From positions 159,317,869 through 159,381,868 of the forward strand of contig NC_084463.1 of the NCBI RefSeq assembly GCF_027409185.1: a stretch of 64,000 nucleotides of DNA, read 5' to 3'. The translations under genes and the position numbers were made by a program. Below, piece after piece: positions 61,941 to 64,000 of this stretch (within the stretch, counting starts at the first letter, position 1; each line of letters starts with the position of its first letter). This DNA is from Cynocephalus volans. Its lineage: Eukaryota > Chordata > Mammalia > Dermoptera > Cynocephalidae. The notes under the pieces are model-generated. The model was not told where the DNA came from, searched no databases, and saw only the letters and a list, made by a program, of their open reading frames with translations.

Positions 61941-62231
61941 CCAGCTCTAGGTCAGATGCTCAGGGAGGTGGCAAACTCCAGAAGATGTGCAGAGGAGGGC
62001 GGCTGAGGGATTTATATCTGCTATCTCCATAGGACAGAGGTGCCGTCTCCTCTCCAGGACTTACAAGCTCCATATTTTGACATAGTCCAGAGCAGCTGTT
62101 GGGACAAAGCCTTTCATGGACAGGAGGCCAGGCCTGGGATGGGGGGCACACAGTGTTTCTCCATCCCATGTATAGCCAGAGGGGGCCAGCTTTGGGATGG
62201 GGCACCTGGTATCTTCCCAGTCCACATATGG
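61941..62231 (-). promoter_or_regulatory. Muscle-actin-promoter-like sites upstream of the actin relic (tentative)
   Basis: Read on the minus strand there is a TATAAA at 62016-62011 and a CArG-like CAAAATATGG at 62079-62070. A second CArG-like CCATATGTGG lies at 62231-62222, each 9 of 10 to CC(A/T)6GG. A GTAAGA donor-like site is at 61940-61935, and a CCCACAG acceptor-like site sits 16 bp before the relic's ATG. Such spacing resembles muscle actin genes with a 5' UTR intron. Each site is short and could arise by chance. Confidence 0.25.
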
Positions 62232-62878
62232 CCTTCAGGGACTGGGGTCCTGGAGTGTGAAGCTGGTGTCAGGGCAAGGGACCAGCTCCCCTACCCATCC
62301 CCCAGGCTTGGGATCTATTCCTGGTGCCCCACTCAGGGAAGAGGGATTGGGGGGAACAGCTTGGGCCCTTGGATCAGAGACAGGACTAGGCTGGGACTTT
62401 TAGGCCTCACTCCTTGGTGGGGAGAATCTCGCAGCAATAGGACAGTGGTGGGCAGTCCCCCACTGGGGAATTGAGCTCTGCATCCTTGCAGGCAGCACAG
62501 CAACTGCCCATGGTGTTTGAGGGGATCTCTGTCCCGTGGAAGCCTGTCCAAGGTCCCTTTCTCACAGAGAGTCTGTCAGCCCCTGGTGCAAAGCTCCCTC
62601 ATTGGACTGACAAACCCCCTCTCATTGCTTGTTTATTTTAATGCCATTGAGTGTCCAGTGTGGAATCCTGGAAAATGCAACAGAAAAAGACCAAAAATCA
62701 CCTATTTTCACTCCACCATCTAGAGAACATCACTGTTCACAATTTGTGTGTGTCCTTCCAGATTTTTATATATGCATGTCTATTTCTCTATTTTTTTCTT
62801 CATTTTAGCAAAACAAGATCATATCACACGTTATGTTTTCCCTGCTTTTTCTCGTCTGTTTTTAAAAAAAGTTTTTAG

Positions 62879-62966
62879 GGGCTAGTCTGTTAGTTCAGTT
62901 GGTTAGAGCACAGTGTTATAACACAAAGGTCAAGGGTTCTGATCCCTTTATGGCCAGTGCCAAAAA
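62879..62966 (+). repeat. tRNA-Ile-like SINE monomer
   Basis: GGGGCTAGTCTGTTAGTTCA, GTTGGTTAGAGCACAGTG and AGGTCAAGGGTTCTGATCCC, ending in a short A tail. Confidence 0.88.
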
Positions 62967-63811
62967 AATTTTTTTAATAGAAGTCTAACAGACATACAGA
63001 AGAGTGCACAAATCACAATAGTCCCACTATTCACAATTGGCTTATCACAGAGTGAAGACACTGGAGTGACCAGCACCCAGAAGCCCATCACGGCTCTCCC
63101 AGGCCCCATGCCCTCCCACTTCCCCCAGGACCCCCACCCCTGACTCCACGTAATGGCTTGGACCTGCTTGCCTCGTCCTCTATGTAGATAGGACCACACA
63201 GTCTGTGCTCTTTTGTGTCTAGCCTCTTCCCCTCAATGTTATGTTTGTGGGACCCCCAGCGCTGTCGCTGTGGTTTGTTCCTTTTCACTGCTCTGCAGCG
63301 TTCATTGTATAAGTTCACCGCACGGTTTCACTGCCCTCTTGTTGAAGGACTGTACCTGGTTTTTGGGAAGGGTGGGCTGTTGGGGGGCATGAGGGGAAAG
63401 GGCAGAGGCATTGGTACTAATCCAACAGACAGACCAAGGAGCAAGCCCTGCCCTGGCACTGGCAGAATCAGCTGCGTTACTGAATCTGCCTGCCAACCTC
63501 TCTTTCCTCCTCTCTGATGGGGGTTCTGAGAGAAGCCACGTCTTAGGGAGGGGCTTGAGGAAAGCCCTGGAACAGAGCACAAATGTTCAATCCTTTTTCC
63601 AAAGTGTGGTTCCCCAAGGGAGTAGCCTGGGAAACACCAGAAAGGCCCATCCCTTCCTAAAGCATTTCCAGGCCTCTTGCCTGTGTTGGGGCTCAGGACA
63701 CACTACCCCAAAGTATGGCAGTAGAGACCAGAATATGCCACCCCAAAATATACTTCTTTAGCATATTTTGAGCTGGCTATTGTGAGAAACTGCCGACATA
63801 GGAGTAGGTCT

Positions 63812-63916
63812 GGGGCTGGCCAGTTAGCTCACTCAGGAGAGCATGGTACTGGTAATGGCAAAGTCATGGGTTTGGATCCCTGTACTGGCTGCCACCAAAA
63901 AAAAAAAAATAAAAAA
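63812..63916 (+). repeat. tRNA-Ile-like SINE monomer
   Basis: GGGGCTGGCCAGTTAGCTCA through GGGTTTGGATCCCTGTACTG to an A tail, with GGAGTAGGTCT and GGAGTACTTCT as probable flanking duplications. Confidence 0.9.
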
Positions 63917-64000
63917 GGAAAGGAGTACTTCTGGATGGAAAGCTGTCTTTTTTTGTGTGTGTGTGTGGCAGATAGCCAGGAGGGAGATTGGAGCCCATGA

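Larger units (their letters stand above)
62400..64000. other. Right-edge intergenic sequence
   Basis: Contains two SINE monomers and, at about 62640-63060, A/T-rich DNA that may be L1-derived (GACATACAGAAGAGTGCACA). In human the next gene would be COX8A, and none of its exons is seen before the window ends. Confidence 0.55.

Overview
This is nuclear DNA from a placental mammal. It carries three intact, intron-rich protein genes in the same order as human 11q13: MARK2 (+, entered in its first intron), RCOR2 (-) and NAA40 (+). Joining the exons I could place gives 770 codons of MARK2 (plus about 18 residues from an exon upstream of the window), 523 codons of RCOR2 and 237 codons of NAA40. As I remember them, these equal the human lengths of 788, 523 and 237 residues. 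Every junction keeps frame and no exon has a premature stop.

Layout. 1-5179: MARK2 intron 1, with a SINE and an L1 piece. 5180-19238: eighteen MARK2 coding exons (kinase, UBA, spacer, KA1), with the 3' UTR running to a poly(A) signal at 20990. About 21225-25710: twelve RCOR2 coding exons on the minus strand, tail to tail with MARK2, with a CpG island at 25560-26780. 26800-43100: a 16 kb intergenic stretch with no gene I can support, filled with L2, MIR, MaLR LTRs and tRNA-derived SINEs. 43300-57800: NAA40, from a CpG-island promoter to a poly(A) signal at 57777. 57800-64000: downstream intergenic DNA holding a decayed minus-strand copy of a striated-muscle-type actin.

Lineage. There are no Alu or B1 repeats. 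The young repeats are monomers and dimers of a tRNA-Ile-like SINE with clear target-site duplications. That pattern best fits the tRNA-Ile-derived SINEs described from colugos (Dermoptera), so Galeopterus is my first guess. A horseshoe bat or another mammal with a similar SINE is not excluded.

The genes do not form a pathway. MARK2 is a cytoplasmic polarity and microtubule kinase, RCOR2 a nuclear LSD1/HDAC corepressor scaffold, and NAA40 the N-terminal acetyltransferase of histones H4 and H2A. They are conserved neighbours. The observations most worth checking are: the unannotated actin relic and the muscle-promoter-like sequence upstream of it; a tailless 5'-half copy of an intron-containing tRNA-Ile(UAU) with perfect 16-bp duplications; nested and possibly trimeric SINEs; and the MARK2 spacer exons, a run of frame-neutral cassettes that includes a GC-AG intron and a 27-nt microexon.
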